From contig BRXU01000003.1 in NCBI GenBank assembly GCA_030267565.1, positions 8,139,501-8,203,500 on the forward strand: DNA of 64,000 nucleotides, written 5' to 3'. The notes under the pieces were generated by a model. That model was not told the origin of the DNA, searched no databases, and saw only the letters and a program-made list of their open reading frames with translations. Positions 46,090 through 59,700 of this stretch are shown piece by piece. This DNA comes from Pleodorina starrii. Taxonomy: Eukaryota; Chlorophyta; Chlorophyceae; Chlamydomonadales; Volvocaceae. Position 1 is the first letter of the stretch; each line of letters begins with the position of its first letter. Both the position numbers and the translations under genes were made by a program.

Positions 46090-49000
46090 TAAAGCGGCGG
46101 GGCGCGCGGCAGGCAGGCGGGGAGGGCGGGAGGCAGCAGGGAGCGAGGGGCGAGCGAGCGAGCAACGGGCAGGGGTGCCAAGAGCGCTTATTAAGTGAGG
46201 TGGGAGTACCCATCAACCCATGCCATGAGGGCGGTGCAGCGTGCATGGCTGGTCGGCGGCGGGGCAACCCGGTTTTCGCTTGTAGCGCGCGTGTGAGGAG
46301 GGCGGCGCAGACGTACGTACGTACGTGTGTGTGCATCGCACACGCAAAGCGCATGTACATTATATATAGTGTAAACGTACATATGGCGTAGTTATATGCT
46401 ACGGATGTAGTAATACGTACATACGTGCGAGGCTGCAAAGAAACCTTTGCACAAGACTGTATTCGTGCGTGCATGAGCCGCGTCTGCGTGCTACGCCAAG
46501 GCATCGATCTATCTGTGCACATGGATGGATGGCCGCTCTCACGACCGCGTTTGTGTACGGATGGGAGCCGAGATACCGTTATTCAGCTGTCGAGCTACAT
46601 AGATATGTCTATATCCATCGGCGGAAGGGTCGGTTCACGCGGAACGCGCGTGTAGCCATGCGTTATTATTTATGTGCTTGACAGCTGCGGGCAGGGGTTA
46701 TAGCCGAATTGCGTGTTGCTTTTCGGAGCGATGTGGGCGTGCTGTACGCATGCCGTGGAGATGCGTGGGTGTACTGCATGCGCGATCGAGACAGCTCAGC
46801 CTTGGTGTGGCTCCGGGGTCCGGTCCCATAGGTATCTGCTTGGCCGGCCTGGCGTAATGGCGCGCGGTGTTGCTGATGCTGACTGCGGCGCGGCGGTGTT
46901 TACAAAGGCTATGAGCGCTTTTGCGTTTTATGGCGAGCAGGGACGTGAGTGGCGTACGCCCGTGCGTAGTGATCGTGAGGCTTCGTGCGTGCGTGGAGGG
47001 CGGGCGGGCGCGCGGCAGGTCGGTGCGGAATTGGCCGGCGCACCCGCTGACAGAGTGATTGCGCGGGCTTTTGTTTATTTGCGGTTCGGCGTTTATTTCC
47101 TCCGGTCTGGTTCTGCAGGCGACCTGCCTGGAGCCTGGTTCATTTCGGGAGAATCGATTGCTTGTGAACTGACGGCGGAGGGTTGGCTTATGTACGGATG
47201 TGCATGCAGGGTCGTATATGATGGATCGGTTCACAGTGGAGAGAGGACCTACCTACCGGGAGGAGGGTCGCAAACACCGGTCGGTGCGCAGATATCGCAC
47301 CAGGTACTGTCGTATGCGGACATATGCGGTGTGGAGAGAGCAGGAGCAGTGGGCCGGGTTCGGGGCCGGGTTCGTGGTGCTCTTGCGGAAGACCGCGCGA
47401 GCTGGCGAACGGCTCAGGGCGGGCCCGCACTTGTACTATCTAGTGGCCTGTTTGTTCTGGACGACATAGACGACGCCGTTTCTGCCCACGTGGTGTGCCG
47501 CACTCTTGCTTGAATGAAGAGGCATCGACTCTGTGCGTGCGAGTGTCCGTGCGTCCGGATGTAACGTAAACAGGGCACCTTGCGTGTCGAGGAATGGACA
47601 CACACTCACCGTACGCAAGCAGGTCGTGTCATAGGTCAGGTCAGGCTGGCCGGGGCCCTGAGGGAGCCACAAGGCCAAGTCCTACGTTGTCGCGGGGCTT
47701 TGGTCCCTTACAGGTGGTGGTCCCGGAGCATAGGCCCAGGAGTGTCTTTGCTAAGTTGGTTAGCCGAACACGTACGGCACATGCGGTACATCAGTGCGTT
47801 TCCCACACCTAGTGCCGCCCCTAGTACCAGTGCTGTCCAAATGCAATCATTTCTCAACCCCAACTCCGCCTGACCCTCCACGGCCTATGGGCGCAAAGCA
47901 ACGCCCGTGTCCCGACAGAACACCCGCAAACGCCGAAGGCCCCTACACACTATATATGCCCTCGATAGCAAGGGACTGGCGCCGTGAGAGTTTGATTCCA
48001 GCGCTCTGCCGCGGCATAGAGCGTGCAGTACGCATGCTGTCTGCAGTATAAAATCATGCCCCACCGTAATGCAATCCGTTGGGAGTACACCCAAAAGCTG
48101 GTACAGCCAATACGCACTGCCCGAGGCATGCGGCCGCCGTGGCTGAGAGTTGCCTCCGTCCATATCCTTCGCCCTGAGTTCCAAAAGCCGCCTCCGGCGG
48201 GGGGCCAAGCCTCGCACATTGTGCGCAGGGACCGAGACATACACGCGACTCGCCCGAAAATGAAAACCCTCCCCCCATATTCCGTCATCGTCAAACCCAC
48301 GCAGCGCGCCATCCATGACCCCATGCACCACCACGCACGTACTTCGAGGGACAGCGGGAGCGCCGCAAGCCTACCAGCGCTTACGGCTCCCAGGTAGGTA
48401 AGCGACACAGAAACGCAACCGTCATCATCACTGCTGCTACAGAACACTGATGCGTCGTCGCAGCCGCAAACAGCAACCCCCTCCTCCCCCATGCACACGC
48501 ACACACCACGCCACGCCGCCTCCGCGGTCCACGCAAAGCACCTGCCGCGGCCCCATGTACTCAACCACACATAGGCCGCGCGACATCCCTGTCCCTGTCC
48601 CTGCCCCTTTCCCGAGGAACGCAGCAGGAACGGCGACACGTCCCCCGTGCCCCCACATAGCCCCGCCGCCCAGCCGCAACGTCATCCTTGCCGGCAGCTG
48701 AGGCCCCAACTCCAAACTCCCATCTTGTGTGTGTCTACCTTGTCTGCCTGTATGTCTGTCTGTCTGCCTGTTCCTGTCCGCCCTTCCGGTGAAAAGTGTG
48801 CTACTAGGAGCCAAAACCAGCGCCGCGGCGGCTGCGCCGCCTCGTCCTCAGTATCATCCCGTCAAGAGGGCCGCCCCGCGTCAGCCGCAACAACACCGAC
48901 GACACAGCCCCAACCCAAACCCGGAACGGTTCCAGGGCCGCGACGTGTCCCTCTGGACCGCCTCTCCCACGCACCAAAACACGAAACGGTCATCAGTGCA

Positions 49001-49438
49001 TATGCCTAACCCCAACGGCCGCCGCCACACACACCCGCATTCACACAAATGCTTGAAGACACCACACACGCACCACAACGGGCCGCCCGACGCGTCCGAG
49101 GATTTAGCAACAAGACGCATCTGGCGACGCAAGTTCTTGACAGTATAATGAGACACACACGTTAATGCGCCAACCCATGCAACCCCTCAAAAGTCCCGCC
49201 CTTACCAGCCATGTATAGATGGAGACGCGCCGCCACCGCCGCTACCTCCTCCCACTCCGCCGCCGCCATCTCCTTATTGCGCGACACTTTCCGGCCCGCT
49301 GCGGGGTCTTCTTTATTTACCCGTCTCCCCAGCCCTCCGTCGGTTTCGGAGCGGGCCTTGGTCCCGCGGCGGCGAAGTGCCATCCCAGCCTACCACCTTT
49401 ACCTGCTGCTGCAGGCGCCGATGCCGCTGCTGCAGCCC
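46090..49438. other. Convergent intergenic region, no convincing gene
   Basis: It lies between the stop codons of the NO VEIN-like (+) and JmjC (-) genes. An alternating GTAC run is at ~46310-46326. A 266-codon frame at 46713-47513 (+) has no recognisable domain. On the minus strand, ~49206-49300 reads like coding sequence (KEMAAAEWEEVAAVAARLHL, then a good GTAAGG donor), but its phase does not connect to the JmjC gene as modelled. Confidence 0.5.
46370..46374 (+). promoter_or_regulatory. Candidate TGTAA poly(A) signal of the NO VEIN-like gene
   Basis: TGTAA 281 bases after the stop codon at 46087-46089, in a locally AT-rich stretch. Confidence 0.5.
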
Positions 49439-52400
49439 TTACAAAGCCGGCAGCGCGGGCTGCTGCTGCTGCTGCTGTCTCTGCTGCTGTTGCTGCTGCT
49501 GTAATTGTTGTTGCTGCTGCTGCTGTTGCGCCGTGACCTCGGGCATCAGCCCGCGCAGCACGCCCGGCAGCAGCCCCGCCAGCAGCTCCTGCTCTGAGAA
49601 GCTCTGCGGCTGCACCGCCCGCGCGCAAGCCTCCAGATCCAGTCCGCCCCCCGACTGCTCCGGCAGATAAAACAGGATGGGCTGCAGCGAATAAAGCAAC
49701 TGCTGCTGTTGCTGCTGTTGTGGAAGTTGCGGTGGAAGCTGCTGCAGAGACAACTCTGAAGGAGCGGCACCAAGTGACGTCGGCGGCGCCGGTGCCGCGG
49801 GAACCAGCGGCGGCGGCGGCTTCGCCGCCGCCGCCGCGGCAACCGCCGCAGCAGCGAACGGAAGCTTCACCTTTAGCCCTTGGGGCGGCGCCGTCGCCTT
49901 CAGGGCGGCGGGCGGCGGCGGCGGCGCAGCAGCAGCCGCCGCCGCCGGCTCCGCCGGCGGAAGCTGTCCCCCCTGCCTGGCGGCTGCCCGCGCCTGCCGC
50001 CGCTGCGCCGCCGCCTGCGCCTCGGCCCTGGCCTCCGCCCGGGCCTCCGCCTTTGCCTGCGAGTAGGCCTGCGCGAGCGCCTTGTCATTGCGCTGACGCG
50101 GTTTCGGAGCCCCCTGCTGTTGCGGACCCGAGCCGCCGCCGCTGCCGCCGCCGCCGTGACTCCCAGCCTGCTCCGCCTTGCTTTCCACCTTGGCCTTCAC
50201 CGACCGCTGCCCCGATGAGCCGTTGCCATGACCCCCCGTGGCCCGCTGCGAGTGCTTCCCCGCCGCCTTATCCTCCGCGCCGCCGCCGCCGTCCTCTCGG
50301 GCGCGGTACCGCTCCCGGTCCCGCTCCGGTTTGACGGCGCCGCCAGAGGCGGCCTTGGCGGCCGCCGCCGCGGCGGCGGCGCGGCGCGCCTCGAGCTCTG
50401 CGCGGATGCGTCGCAGCGGCCGCGGCGTGTAGGTGGGGTCGTTGCGGGCCCGCAGCTCCTCGATTCGGCGCATGGTGAAGCGCACCCACTCGCCGGTGTT
50501 GGTGCGCCCCTCCGTGGCGGGGTACTGCTCCAGGGGACGCTCGTCCTCCAACACGTGCATATCCTGAGTGAGTGAGTGAGCGAGCGAGCGAGGGGAGGCG
50601 AGGTGGAGGAAGGGGAGGGGGCAGGTAGATTAGGGATTAGGGGGTTCAGGGAGTGATATGCTCCTTTATAAAATAATGAGTCACTGCGGACGTTGATGAT
50701 CAAGCTGCGACAGCCGCTGAACCTCCGGAACTGTTAATGTTATCCCACCCATTCCCAAACTTTACCGACATTGCTGCTTGACCCGCGGTTGAACCGTCCC
50801 AGCATCTTGTCGGTGTCGGAAGTGTTGCAAGCCGCCTCGGACGAAGCCGCACCGCATTTTTTGTGCGGTGCGATGTTGGGATTAGGGGGTGGTGTGGTGC
50901 GGTGTGGTATGGTGTGGTGTGGTCCAGGATGTGTATGCGGGGGAGGTCCGGGGTAGGGGCGCGTGCTGCCAGGTCGGGTTAGGGTTAGGATTAGGTGCGA
51001 GAGGCGCCGGGTGGCGGGGGATGGGGGGCGGGGGAGGGGTGGCCGCTGGCCGCGCGCGCGCACCGCCCCCCCCATGCCCCAACCCGCACCTCCCCCCCCA
51101 CGCAACTGCTCACCTTGCCCAGTATGTTGGTCATGAAGTTGGCCGAATCCGCCATGGACCAGCCCGAGGACATGGTGGTGTGGAAGGCGTAGCCTGGAGG
51201 GGAGGGAGACGGAGGGGGCGGGGGGTGGGGACAGGGCCGGGGGGCGGGGCGGGGTTGGGCGAGAAACGAGACATGCGCCTACAACGGGCAGGTCGGCGCC
51301 AGGACGCCAACGCCAAGTCGGCGCCAGGACGACAGTACCAAGTAGGGGGGAGGAGGGGAAGGGCACCTGCAGGAGCCGAGTCAAGTAGAGTCCAGGGAGG
51401 GAAGGAGAAGGTGAGGGAGGGAGTGAACGACGACGACCCCAAGGGGCGGCTGACCGGCCGACTGCCTCAACCACCTCCCTTTCCCATCCCCCGCTAATCC
51501 CCCGCCCTCCGCTCCCCCGCCCCCCCAACCCGCTCCCCCGCCCCACCGCTCACCCGGACTGGTTATGAACACTGCTCCCGGCAGCTGCACACTGCGCCGC
51601 ACCCCCATCTTGATCAGCTTGTCCAGAGGGATGGCGGCCAGGGGCACTGACTTGGTGTAAACCCTGAAGGGGGGGGAAAGGGGGGGCGGAGGAGGGGAGG
51701 GGAAGGGACAGGGCAGGCGATTGACAGGGGCAGGACGGGACAGGACAGGGGCGAGACAGGACCACTAGGGGGAAAAGATAAGAGAAAACAGGACAGATTA
51801 GGAAAATGTAGGTCAGGACACCCGAGCAGGCAGGGCGAGGTAGGCAAAGAGGTAGGCAGGCAGCAAGGAGCCAGGGCCTCCGCGTTTCCCCCCTCCCCTC
51901 CCCCCGCCCCTCCCCCCTACACTCACTCGTCCGCCTCCCAGTGCTCGTCCAGGTACTCCTTGAAGGCCTCCTCCTTGTCCCGGGGTACCCACCACCAGGC
52001 CTTGGGTCGACCCACCAACATCAGGTTGATCGACTGGAGAAGAAAGTCCTCCACGTGCCACTGAGGGGAGGAAGGGGTGGAGGGGGGAAGGGGGGAGGAC
52101 AGCCCAATGGCGGGGGGTTTTAGCCCAATGGCGGGGGGGGGGGCAATGATAGGAGGGGGGGCAATGGCGGGGGAGGGGGGCGCAGTGGGGGTTATAGCGT
52201 GTCCAGGGCTGCATGGCGAGCGACGCGGGGAGCTAAGATTAAGTACTGGTGTGGGTGGGTTTTGATGCGGCGGGTCCCCTCCCTCCCTCCCCCTCCCCCT
52301 CGCCCCTCCTCACCGCCGTGTTTGTAAAGGCCTGGCTGCCAATGAAGTAGGAGAAGAACACCCCCGGCATCAGCTGCATCCGATGCGAAAACACGCCCTG

Positions 52401-55400
52401 AAGGTGGTGCTGCTCGTGCGGATGCGCCTGCGCCTCCGCCTGGGAGCCACCCTCCGCGGCGGCAACGGGCCCCGCGGCGGCGGCGGCGCCCTCCGCCGCC
52501 TCCTCCTTCTTCACAGCCCCCCGCAGCGCGCCAGTCGCCCCACCCATCATCTCCATCTCCACCTCCACCTCCCTCTCCGCCTCCACCGCCGCCGCCTCCA
52601 CCGCCCGCAGTTCCTCATTCACCGCTTCAAACAGCTCCCGCTCCTCATCATCCTCGCCGTCGCCGCCGCCGCCGCCGCCGGCGTCAAAGGCCGCGGCGCC
52701 GTCGACATCGCCCCAGGACAGGTAGCTGGCGGCGGCGGCAGCCGCCGCCGCCGCCGCGGCAGCAGCCACCTCCGCATCCACCTCGCACGTGCCCGTGCAA
52801 GAGGCGCGGCCGCTGGCGCGGCACTTGCTGGCGCGGAGCGCCGCTGCGGCGGCGGCCGCCGCCGCCACCTCCGCCGCCGCCTGTCCCGCCGTCGTCTGTC
52901 GGATGACCTCCCCCAGGAAATCGTCCGACAGCGGCGCCGCGGTCACGCACGTGAAGCTGAGGTGGCCCAGATCGAGACCCTGACCGCGGCCGCTGCTGTC
53001 GCGAGGGGGACGCACGACGAGAGACGCCGGCGGCGGCGGCGGCGCCGCTGGCGCTGGCGGCGACGGCGACGCCGCCGGCGAGGAGCCGCAGCAGGCCGAC
53101 GCGGGCGCGTGCGCGGACGCCGTCGCTAGCTCGACCGCGTTCCGGGGCCAGACATTGGGAACCTGCTGCTGCTGCCCCTGCTGCTGCTGCTGTATCGGCT
53201 CCTGCTGCCCCTGCTGCTGCTGCTGCTGCTGTTGGGGCTCCTGCTTAATTTGCGGCTGCTGTTGTCCCTGCTGCCCCTGTTGTTGTTGTTGTCGTAGCTG
53301 CGATGCGAGTACGTGCACGTCCAGCACGGGGGACTCGTGGCGAGTGTGGTGGAAGGCCAGGCAGGAGCGACCCAGGGAGTCAAGGGAGGGGCCGCCATCA
53401 TACAGCCCACTCAGACGGCCGGCCTGAACAAGGACAAGGGTTCCAGGAGGGAGGGAGGGGAGTGCGGGGCGGTAAAGGGAGATCCACGGGATACCGGTAG
53501 TGCGTCCGCACGTTTCCCGGCGCCTGGCAGACAGCCCACCCGCCATCTTGCCCACTCCGACCACGCTGCTCCAACCCCCGCCTGCACCCCTCTCGACCAT
53601 CTCCTCCCCCGCCCTCTCCCCGCCCTCTCCCCGCTGCGGTCTGTCTCTCATTCCCCCCTCTCCCCTCTCCCCGCGCGCCTCTCCCCTCCCCCAGCGCCTC
53701 CCCCCTCCCTCCTCGCCCCCCTTCCCTCCCCGCCCCCAGCAGCAGCCCCCACCTGCGCCCCAAACACTCGGTCCCAGTCCCCGGCCGCGGGCAGAATTGC
53801 GTTGGCGTACATCCACCCGCAGCGCAGCGGCATTCGGCGGTGCAGCGCCTCCACAAAGTCCACAAAGTCCAGAGAGTCGGGCGCCTCATCCAGGGACTGG
53901 ACAGTCTCCTCGGCGGCGGTGCGCGGCCGCTTGCGCTGGGGCCGGGAGGCGGCGGTGCGCTGAGGAGTGATAAACATGTCCTGATACAGCTCAGCTGTGG
54001 AAGGGGGTATAAAGACGGATGTGGGTAAAGGCGGGTGTGGGTAAAGGCGGGTGTAAAGGCGAGCGTATAGGCGAGCGGGTGTGTGTGTGGCTGGCGGAGG
54101 ATGTGAGAACGGGGTTGAGAAGGCGGAGAATGAGGATGAGGATAAGGAGATGAGGATGGGAAGGCGGAGGGGGCAAGGGGGAGGGTGCCCCGTCACGTCT
54201 CCAGTCCCGCCAAGAGTCTGAGGCGGACCGGCTACCGCCACACGACCCGGTCCCCGGTCCCCCCCACCACCTCCCCAGCTCCCTTCCCCCTGCCCCCCTT
54301 CCCCCTTCCCCCTCACCGATGAGCCTCTGGCTGCACAGCGCCAGTGACACAAACGTGTTGAGCCGCATCGCCAGTCGGGTGTCCTCGGGACCGTCCCTGG
54401 AGTGAACAGGGGGGAGACAGCGGGGACGGGGGCGGGGGGCGGAGAGGAAAGTTGGCGGAGGGGAAAGTTGGCGGAGGGGAAACGCAGAACGATCCGAACG
54501 AAACGGCAAGGGAAGGGGAGGGACCCGCCAGCCCCCCTCCCCTGCTCCTCGGCCCCCCGCCCCCCTTAACCCCCTTAACTCCCTTAACCCCCCTAACCCC
54601 CCTACCCTCCCACCTGCAGTGCACCTCCACGTACACACACAGCGTGTCACCCGCCGCCAACAGCTTGTTCAGCCGCTCCGGAACCTGCACCCAATCAGCG
54701 CAGCGCAGGGGCAGCGCAGAGCAGGGCAGAGCAGCTCGGGGCGGATGGAATTCCGGGCGAAAGCGCGCGTCCCTGCCTGGTCCCCGGTGAGTGGTTCCGC
54801 CTCGCCCGCCCTCTCTCCCGCGCCGCCGGGCTGGTAGGCCCTTCCCTCCCTCCCCTCTCCCTCCCCCTCTCCCTCCTCCTCCTCTCACCCGCCAATCCTC
54901 CCACACCACACACGTCAAGTTGTCCAGGTAGCCGCTGCCGCTGCCGCCCCCACTGCCGCCGGCCGCCGCCGCGTCCACCTCCATCGGCCCCGCGCCACCA
55001 CCGCCTCCGCCTTCACCCGCTTGAGCGCCGTCACCTCCGCTGCCGCCCCTGGCCCCTCCTCGCTGCTGCTGCTGCTGCTTGACTCGCCCCTCCGCGTCCG
55101 CATCCGCCCGCTTGAGTGCTGCCAGCATGTCCCCCATGCTGGTCTCCGCCGCCCGGCCCCCCCTCAGCACGTTGATGGTCCCCCCTCTCAGCTGCCTCAG
55201 CCCCGCCACCTCCCGCATCAGCTTGTCCTTCTTGTCGCCCATCACCAGTGTGCGCTGCTCCCGGAGGTGAGCTGAAGGATGGGGGGAGGGGAAGGGGAGG
55301 CGGGAGGGGAAGGGGGGAAAGGCGGAGGGAGGGCGAGGGGTTAAGGTGGCCGGGAGGGAGGGCGAGGGAGGGCGGGAGGGGCCAGCGGTGGGCCAGGGTT

Positions 55401-56735
55401 GGGCGTCAAAGGGGGGCGGCGACGGGGTGCGCCGTTTGCGAGCGCGCCCGGCCAGCCGCCGGGTACAAGGCCGGGGTAGGGTACCGGGGTAAGGAAGGAG
55501 ATTTCGACGGGTGGGGGGAACAAGGGGCAGCGGGGCGTAAGACAGTCGGCCTTTTTTTCGCCGACGGAGCCCAGCCCAGCGCCACGGCCAGCCCCATGAT
55601 CCCATCCCATCCCAGTCCATCCCAGTACTGCAAAATCCATCCCAGTCTAGTACAGCCCGGCGCGCCTCACCGAATGTGGTGGTCAGGTACTCCAGCGCCG
55701 TGGCAGCACCGCCCTTGGTGGAGGACGAGGAGGACGAGGGTGCCTTCTTGTCCGGGCTGCTGCTGTTGCTGCTGCTGCTGGCACCGGCTCCGGCCCCCCC
55801 AGCGTCCTTCCGCCCCGAGGAGCCCGCCGCGCCGCCCCCCACCGCCGCCGCCGCCACTGAGGGCCTCTCAGCGCCCCCCGCCGGCTCTCCGACCGCCGCC
55901 GCTGTCGGCGCCGCGCCTGCTGCTGCGGCTCCCTGACTTCCCGCCGGCGATGGCGCCATCGCAGCGGTGGCGGTGGTGGTGGTGGTGGTTGGGGGGGCGG
56001 GGGCGGCTGGGGCCTCGCTGCCTGCGCGGGGCGTATCCGCCGCCGCCGCTGCCGCCGCTTCCCTGGCGGCCGCCTCCCTGGCCGCCTTGGCCGCCTCCAG
56101 GGCTTGCTGCCGCTCCAGCCAGCGGGCCAGCAAGGGGTCAGACGCCTTCAGATGGGCCGCCAGGTGCGCGGCACGCTGCGGGGACCGGGCAGCAGGAGAG
56201 CCGAGTGCGTTGGACAGGGGGGGGCAGGGGGCGTGTAGAAGACGATCCCGGGGGGAGGGGGCGGGGAGTTGAATTTGGTACCGTGGCGGTGGTCGGAGGG
56301 GGAGGGGCAGGTGGAGCTGAGGGCTTAGGGTTGAGGCCAGGGAGGATTGCACTGCCCGAGCCTGCTGCTGGTGCTGCTGCTGCTGCTGGTGCTCATTTCC
56401 CGGCGGTTTAGAATCTGAAGAAAACACGCGCGCGCTCAATCCGGTGCGGTGCGGTGCGGTGCTTGCCGCCGGTGCCGTGCCACGGGCGCTGGCGTCGGCC
56501 CCTGATGTCGCTGTCCCTGTCTGTGGCAGTGCCGTACCTGCGCGACTCCGCCGCCGTACGACTCCTTCTTCTGCAGGGCCTCCACCATGGCATCTGCCGC
56601 CCTCATCAGCGCCGGGTGCGACTGCGCCAGCCAATTGTCCGATTGCGACAGCCGCGGCCGCAGCTCTTCATACAGCTGCTCCGTTGTGTATATCTGCGGA
56701 GGGGGGTGTTTCAGATGGGTACATGTACGATACAT
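49439..56735 (-). CDS. JmjC-domain histone lysine demethylase-like protein
   Basis: Eleven exons: 56735-56538, 56175-55671, 55271-54889, 54684-54614, 54396-54317, 53994-53753, 53423-52314, 52060-51927, 51663-51554, 51193-51114, 50563-49439; 1345 residues. The JmjC core (~850-970) reads MPGVFFSYFIGSQAF, WHVEDFLLQSINLMLVGRPK, VRRSVQLPGAVFITSPG, YAFHTTMSSGWSMADSANF. Fe(II) ligands H865, E867 and H949 and 2-oxoglutarate contacts N875 and K883 keep the spacing of KDM4-type enzymes (H, E at +2, N at +10, K at +18). A nuclear, iron- and 2OG-dependent role is therefore likely. The N-terminal ~490 residues (LYEELRPRLSQSDNWL, YLDNLTCVVWEDWR) are unrecognised. PolyQ and polyA tracts are heavy at ~520-560 and in the last 100 residues. 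The ATG at 56735 is in frame, but the CCTCCGCAG just after it could instead be an acceptor, putting the start upstream. The stop is TTG-TAA. Confidence 0.88.
49446..49540 (-). repeat. CAG/CAA coding repeat at the JmjC protein C-terminus
   Basis: Polyglutamine tract of about 25 Q with two interruptions (L and R), encoded by mixed CAG and CAA codons, directly before the stop codon. A second, interrupted Q-rich tract in the same gene is at ~53160-53300. Confidence 0.85.
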
Positions 56736-59700
56736 CGACGGTTAGTGGTTGGGCTGGGAAGGGCTGTCGTACAAAGGGGTTGGGTTTCGTGACGGTGGGG
56801 GAGAGCCCACCCCGCCCCAGCCAAGCTGCAACAGTAGTATGAAGATTGGCGGATGCTGGCGATGACGGGCGGGAGCGCGGTAGCACCCGCGGCGACGTAT
56901 ATTGATTCAAGTTGGAATTAAAACCAAAATGAAGGAACGACGTACGGCAGCAAGCCGAATTCGTACAAACACGCACGACTTGGGTACGCATTTTAAAGAT
57001 GTGGAACATATTTTAAACTTGTTGCGCATCTGTAAGCGGTAAGCTCAAGTCCGATGGAGCCGAATGGCTGGTGGTTGAGCTGCACGGCCTGACTGAGTTA
57101 ACGCAGACCAAGGCGTCTTGGTGTGTAGCTTGAAACATAACTAATGCATTATTGCCTTCAAAGATATGCTCTATATGTCAAAGCAGCGCCTGAACGCCAC
57201 TAAGTGCTAGCAGATGCGTCCTCCTCAAGAGGAGACGGACTGGCCGCTTGTGTCACCGGAAACAAGGGTTGTACCAGGCCAGGCCCCACTCTGGCGCACC
57301 CGCGACCAAGGAAACGCACGCACAAGAAACACAAACGAGGGCAGGTGGCAAAAGAAGCAAAATCGTCTATCTTGTGGGTAACGCTGTTGTGAAAACAGTA
57401 TCGCGCCCTGAGTACCGCGCGACATGGGGGTTGCCACGTCAAGCTCGATGGATGCAGCAACCGATTGCGGACATGGTACATATGCCATAGGGGCGGGCAA
57501 TTTGCACAATGGGTGCCGGCCGCCGGGTATCCTGACTTTCTGGCAGGATGGCGTTCGCGGGGGACAAGCGTGTGCAGCGAGGGAGCGCCCTGCCCGCCCT
57601 GTCCCGAAAACCGTTCCAAACAGCTCAGGGTTGCATGCTGAATCGCAAAATATGCGTTGCAAAGCGCGATGGCCCTGTGTGGACGTGGCAGCTAGCAGCC
57701 GATGGGGAGCCGAGCATCCCGGCCACGCGGTGTGTCGGGTGGCCTCCAACCCTTCACGGATCCCGGAGACGCAAGCTTTGTCACTGGCCGTTCACGTGCT
57801 GGCTCTGCATGGACGCGTCTCGTGCCCCGCGCGGCGGCGTCAGTTGCATAGGGGGGTGATGGCCCCGACCCTATCGCACCAACCTCTCGAATGCCCTTCA
57901 TCTTTGGGCCGTCTGCTCAGTCCGTCAGCACTCCAGCCTGGCGTCCTCACAGGTCCCAAAGCAAGCCTCCGGCTATGTGGCCAGGGCGTGGGCGTGCAGG
58001 TGACCCAAGTTATCGGGGTATGAAAGAGTTGTCGTTCCCACAGTATTGCCCAGCTTGCATCGTAACGTGTATATGTGTATTGCTTTACTACATGACAAGG
58101 CAAGAAGCGGGGCACGGAGGAGTGAGCAATGGTCGGGAGCGGGCGCCGTACATAAAGGGCCCAAATTCAATGCAGTTGGGGCAACTTCGAGCTCAAACTG
58201 CAATGGGTGTCATGAAAGGTTTGTATAACGCTTCGTAATAATGGAAATCAGCAAATGCTTATCGCACAGGCTTCAGGGGCCACCGGTACCGGTAAGGAGC
58301 GTTCATATTCCTCAGACTAGCAAGTAGCAACCGTTGACCACTATGCTGCCTGCAGACCAACAGTAAGCTGTGCCAGCATTCATAACGAAAAGCCACACAA
58401 AGTGAATTGTGGACTCCCCTGTCCGTAGCGGCTCACCGGCCCGGTGCTTAGCCCTCCCAAGCACGCGCGCACTTCGCGCATAACCCCTCCTAGCAGCACT
58501 TTGCATCGCATAGATTAAATCGCAGCCATGCACATTAGCGGCACCCGTCATACCCGTTCGCATAGCGAGGTTTGCCTTGTTTCCAGCTCGCTCGCGCTTA
58601 AGTGACAAACAGGACGGCCACGCTGGGCCCCCTAGCCCACAGCCATCCCTGACCTCCCAGACCACAGCCGCAGAGCCCAGAAGGACCAAACCCTCTGATA
58701 TGTCGGTGCGGATTACGGGATTAGGTGTGCCCGCCTGCCCTCACGGTTTCAGCTAGGGGATGGTCCGAGCTTGTGTCAACGGGGACATGTGGCACAGTGT
58801 GTGTGCCCAGGCCATCTGGCCATAACCACATCTGCAAAGCCGCTGAAAGTTGCCGCCAAGACCATGAAACCGCTTCCTTAGTGCACCTGCCTACGCGTGC
58901 ATGTGGCGCGAGGGGGACTGACACACCCATGCGGGGGAGGGAGCGTGCGAGGCAAAATGTGTGCAGACACTCCTGACGCGGGCAAGCACGTGGAGGGCCT
59001 CAGCTGGGCGTGGGGATGGGCCGGTGCAGCGGTGGAGGATGGAGCTTGCACATCGCCCCGCCCAGCAGGGTCCCTCCCTGCGTGCTTGGACGGCAACAAG
59101 GCGCCAACGCGGCAGGCGCAAGCGCAACCCTTTGAATTGGCGCAGGCGCATGGGTACACCGCCGCCAACTGAAGGGGCTGAGGGAGGTCAAGGGGCTGAG
59201 GGAGGTCATGCGGTTGTACGACAGTACGACTGCCATACAAAAACCAATACATTCTGAGGGCAGGCAGGCAGGCGTGGAGTCGTCATGGCCCCTGTGCTCC
59301 GGGTGTGGACCAAGACCCCACCCAAGGATGGCGATGGAGCCCAACTGCAGGTGTTCTAATACGCCACGTAGGGAGATGATCCAACACTTCCAAGGCTCTG
59401 CAAGGGCCAGAGGTCCTGTCGCGTTTCCCCTAGCTTGCTCGGGCCCCCTCCTACGGATAGGGCTCCTGCGTTGAATAGTCGTACTACAACCAACCGGCTT
59501 ATCTTCCGCCCATAAGCCCTGCCTCATTGACAACTTTAGGTAGCGGCACGATAGCGCAGATAGCGCGTCACAGCCCAAACCCTCCCTGACAACGTATGCT
59601 TTCTTATGCTCCAGTTTTCATATTTTGGCACCATTCTGCTATGTGGGCTTGACGACGCACAGGCTCGAGGAGCGGGCGAGCAGCAGAGCCTGCGAGGTCT

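Noticed and set aside
46713..47513. 266-codon plus-strand frame
   Set aside because: It lacks a good start (TTG), recognisable domain or splice context, and lies in the 3' flank of the NO VEIN-like gene.
50740..50900. Candidate extra JmjC exon (SDTDKMLGRFNRGSSSN)
   Set aside because: The frame is short, no acceptor/donor pair keeps the phase, and the flanking exons 51193-51114 and 50563-49439 already join in phase 0 without it.
57424..58023. 199-codon plus-strand frame with overlapping minus-strand frames
   Set aside because: Comparable frames exist on both strands, with no domain or conserved motif; expected by chance in GC-rich DNA.
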